This document shows positions 4,864-5,683 of a stretch of 5,683 nucleotides of DNA, piece after piece. Made by a program: the position numbers and the translations under genes. Source of the DNA: an uncultured Microbacteriaceae bacterium (lineage in GTDB: Bacteria > Actinomycetota > Actinomycetes > Actinomycetales > Microbacteriaceae); contig CAMLMQ010000185.1 in NCBI GenBank assembly GCA_946481135.1, forward strand, positions 1 through 5,683, written 5' to 3'. The stretch's first letter is position 1; each line of letters begins with the position of its first letter. The notes under the pieces were generated by a model. That model was not told the DNA's origin and searched no databases. It worked only from the letters and a program-made list of their open reading frames with translations.

Positions 4864-5172
4864 ATGGCGGCCCAGAAGATCCGCATCCGGCTGAAGTCCT
4901 ACGACCACGCCGGTCTCGACGCCTCGGCACGGAAGATCGTGGATGCGGTGCAGCGCGCCGGCGCCACCGTCGTCGGTCCGGTTCCCCTCCCCACGGAGAA
5001 GAACATCGTCGTCGTCATCCGCTCGCCCCACAAGTACAAGGACTCCCGCGAGCACTTCGAGAAGCGCACCCACAAGCGCCTCATCGACATCATCGACCCG
5101 ACCCCGAAGGTCGTCGACTCGCTCATGCGGCTCGACCTGCCCGCGGACGTCAACCTCGAGATCAAGGCCTAA
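4864..5172 (+). CDS. rpsJ: 30S ribosomal protein S10 (NusE)
   Basis: Ribosomal protein S10, 102 aa against 103 in E. coli, a component of the 30S head. As NusE in E. coli it also pairs with NusB in transcription antitermination. The sequence is full-length and typical: [19 protein letters not shown] at the N-terminus, [10 protein letters not shown] in the middle, then [19 protein letters not shown] and [16 protein letters not shown]. The position after HFE is Lys, where many actinobacterial S10 proteins have Met. The ATG at 4864 is the conserved start; upstream in-frame codons give no family-like sequence. Its Shine-Dalgarno is weak, a purine run GGAAAGAGAAGAGA at 4845-4858. It is the first gene of the S10 operon and is followed after 9 nt by rplC. 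Confidence 0.98.
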   Translation: MAAQKIRIRLKSYDHAGLDASARKIVDAVQRAGATVVGPVPLPTEKNIVVVIRSPHKYKDSREHFEKRTHKRLIDIIDPTPKVVDSLMRLDLPADVNLEIKA

Positions 5173-5175
5173 GGA
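5171..5175 (+). promoter_or_regulatory. Shine-Dalgarno of rplC overlapping the rpsJ stop
   Basis: AAGGA starts inside the TAA stop codon of rpsJ (5170-5172) and ends 6 nt before the rplC ATG at 5182. This arrangement allows terminating ribosomes to reinitiate directly and suggests translational coupling between S10 and L3. Confidence 0.7.
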
Positions 5176-5181
5176 ACCCCC

Positions 5182-5683
5182 ATGTCTGCAACCACGACGA
5201 CCAAGGGTCTGCTCGGCACCAAGCTCGGCATGACCCAGGTCTGGGACGAGAACAACAAGCTCGTGCCCGTCACCGTCGTCCAGATCTCCCCGAACGTCGT
5301 CACCCAGGTGCGCTCGGTGGAGAAGGACGGCTACGCGGCCGTGCAGATCGCGTACGGCGCGATCGACCCCCGCAAGGTGAACAAGCCCGCCGCCGGGCAC
5401 TTCGAGGCCGCCGGGGTGACCCCGCGCCGCCACCTCACCGAGGTGCGCACCGCCGACGCCGCCGAGTACTCGCTCGGCCAGGAGCTGAGCGTCGACATCT
5501 TCGAGGCCGGCCAGCTCGTCGACGTCGTCGGCACGAGCAAGGGCAAGGGCTTCGCCGGTGTCATGAAGCGCCACAACTTCAAGGGCGTCAGCGCGAGCCA
5601 CGGTGCGCACCGCAACCACCGCAAGCCGGGCTCGATCGGCGCCTCGTCGACCCCGTCGCGTGTCTTCAAGGGCATGCGCATGG
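5182..5683 (+). CDS. rplC: 50S ribosomal protein L3, N-terminal part (partial at window end)
   Basis: The frame opens at ATG 5182 and remains open to the window edge, giving 167 complete codons of a protein usually about 210-220 aa. Diagnostic L3 segments are [18 protein letters not shown] near the N-terminus, [32 protein letters not shown], and the central-loop region [19 protein letters not shown] ending [10 protein letters not shown]3 is an early-assembly 23S rRNA-binding protein whose extended loop reaches toward the peptidyl-transferase centre. The missing part should contain the remaining C-terminal residues. It follows rpsJ by 9 nt in the standard S10-operon order. Confidence 0.97.
   Translation, partial: MSATTTTKGLLGTKLGMTQVWDENNKLVPVTVVQISPNVVTQVRSVEKDGYAAVQIAYGAIDPRKVNKPAAGHFEAAGVTPRRHLTEVRTADAAEYSLGQELSVDIFEAGQLVDVVGTSKGKGFAGVMKRHNFKGVSASHGAHRNHRKPGSIGASSTPSRVFKGMRM

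Noticed and set aside
4312..5172. Upstream-extended reading frame leading into rpsJ (286 codons)
   Set aside because: S10 begins at ATG 4864 by family length and sequence. The extension crosses the repeat and the promoter region and shows no conserved residues.
4642..5619. 325-codon open frame on the - strand antisense to rpsJ and rplC
   Set aside because: It is the same composition artefact: in register with certain ribosomal-protein genes, with a low-complexity product.

Overview
The window is high-GC DNA, roughly 70% by eye. It carries the junction between the str operon (end of fusA, then tuf) and the S10 ribosomal-protein operon (rpsJ, rplC) of an actinobacterium. The EF-Tu, S10 and L3 sequences, the strong third-position G/C bias and the GTG starts fit Micrococcales, most likely Microbacteriaceae. 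The family assignment is recognition from memory, not a search. All genes I accept lie on the + strand.

Layout: the last 22 codons of fusA (1-70); a 59-nt gap with a strong Shine-Dalgarno; tuf (130-1323); a GC-rich hairpin with a UUCG loop that looks like the end of the str transcript (1340-1371). About 3.2 kb of accessory DNA follows. It holds a four-helix membrane protein (1409-1822), a bacterial type IB DNA topoisomerase (1879-2850), a second four-helix membrane protein (2962-3411), a 65-bp palindromic repeat (3430-3494), an AbiEi-like/DUF559-like nuclease-fold gene disrupted by a frameshift (3588-4433, with displaced C-terminal coding to 4528), and a second copy of the palindrome (4464-4528). 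A roughly 335-nt gene-free leader with a candidate promoter then leads into rpsJ (4864-5172) and rplC (5182 to the window end, partial).

The fusA/tuf and rpsJ/rplC genes supply translation factors and ribosomal proteins. The genes between them have no evident functional link to translation, and each seems to be expressed from its own signal. The first membrane-protein gene and the topoisomerase gene both have the same TAGCGT-N6-start arrangement with no Shine-Dalgarno, which suggests leaderless transcripts. The second membrane-protein gene has a Shine-Dalgarno.

The least ordinary part is 3430-4528. Two 65-bp palindromes in the same orientation bracket a solitary AbiEi-like gene that appears to have lost one base near 4387. 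The frame that restores its conserved C-terminus stops exactly at the last three bases of the downstream palindrome. I found no CRISPR array, tRNA, rRNA, transposase or complete toxin-antitoxin pair.
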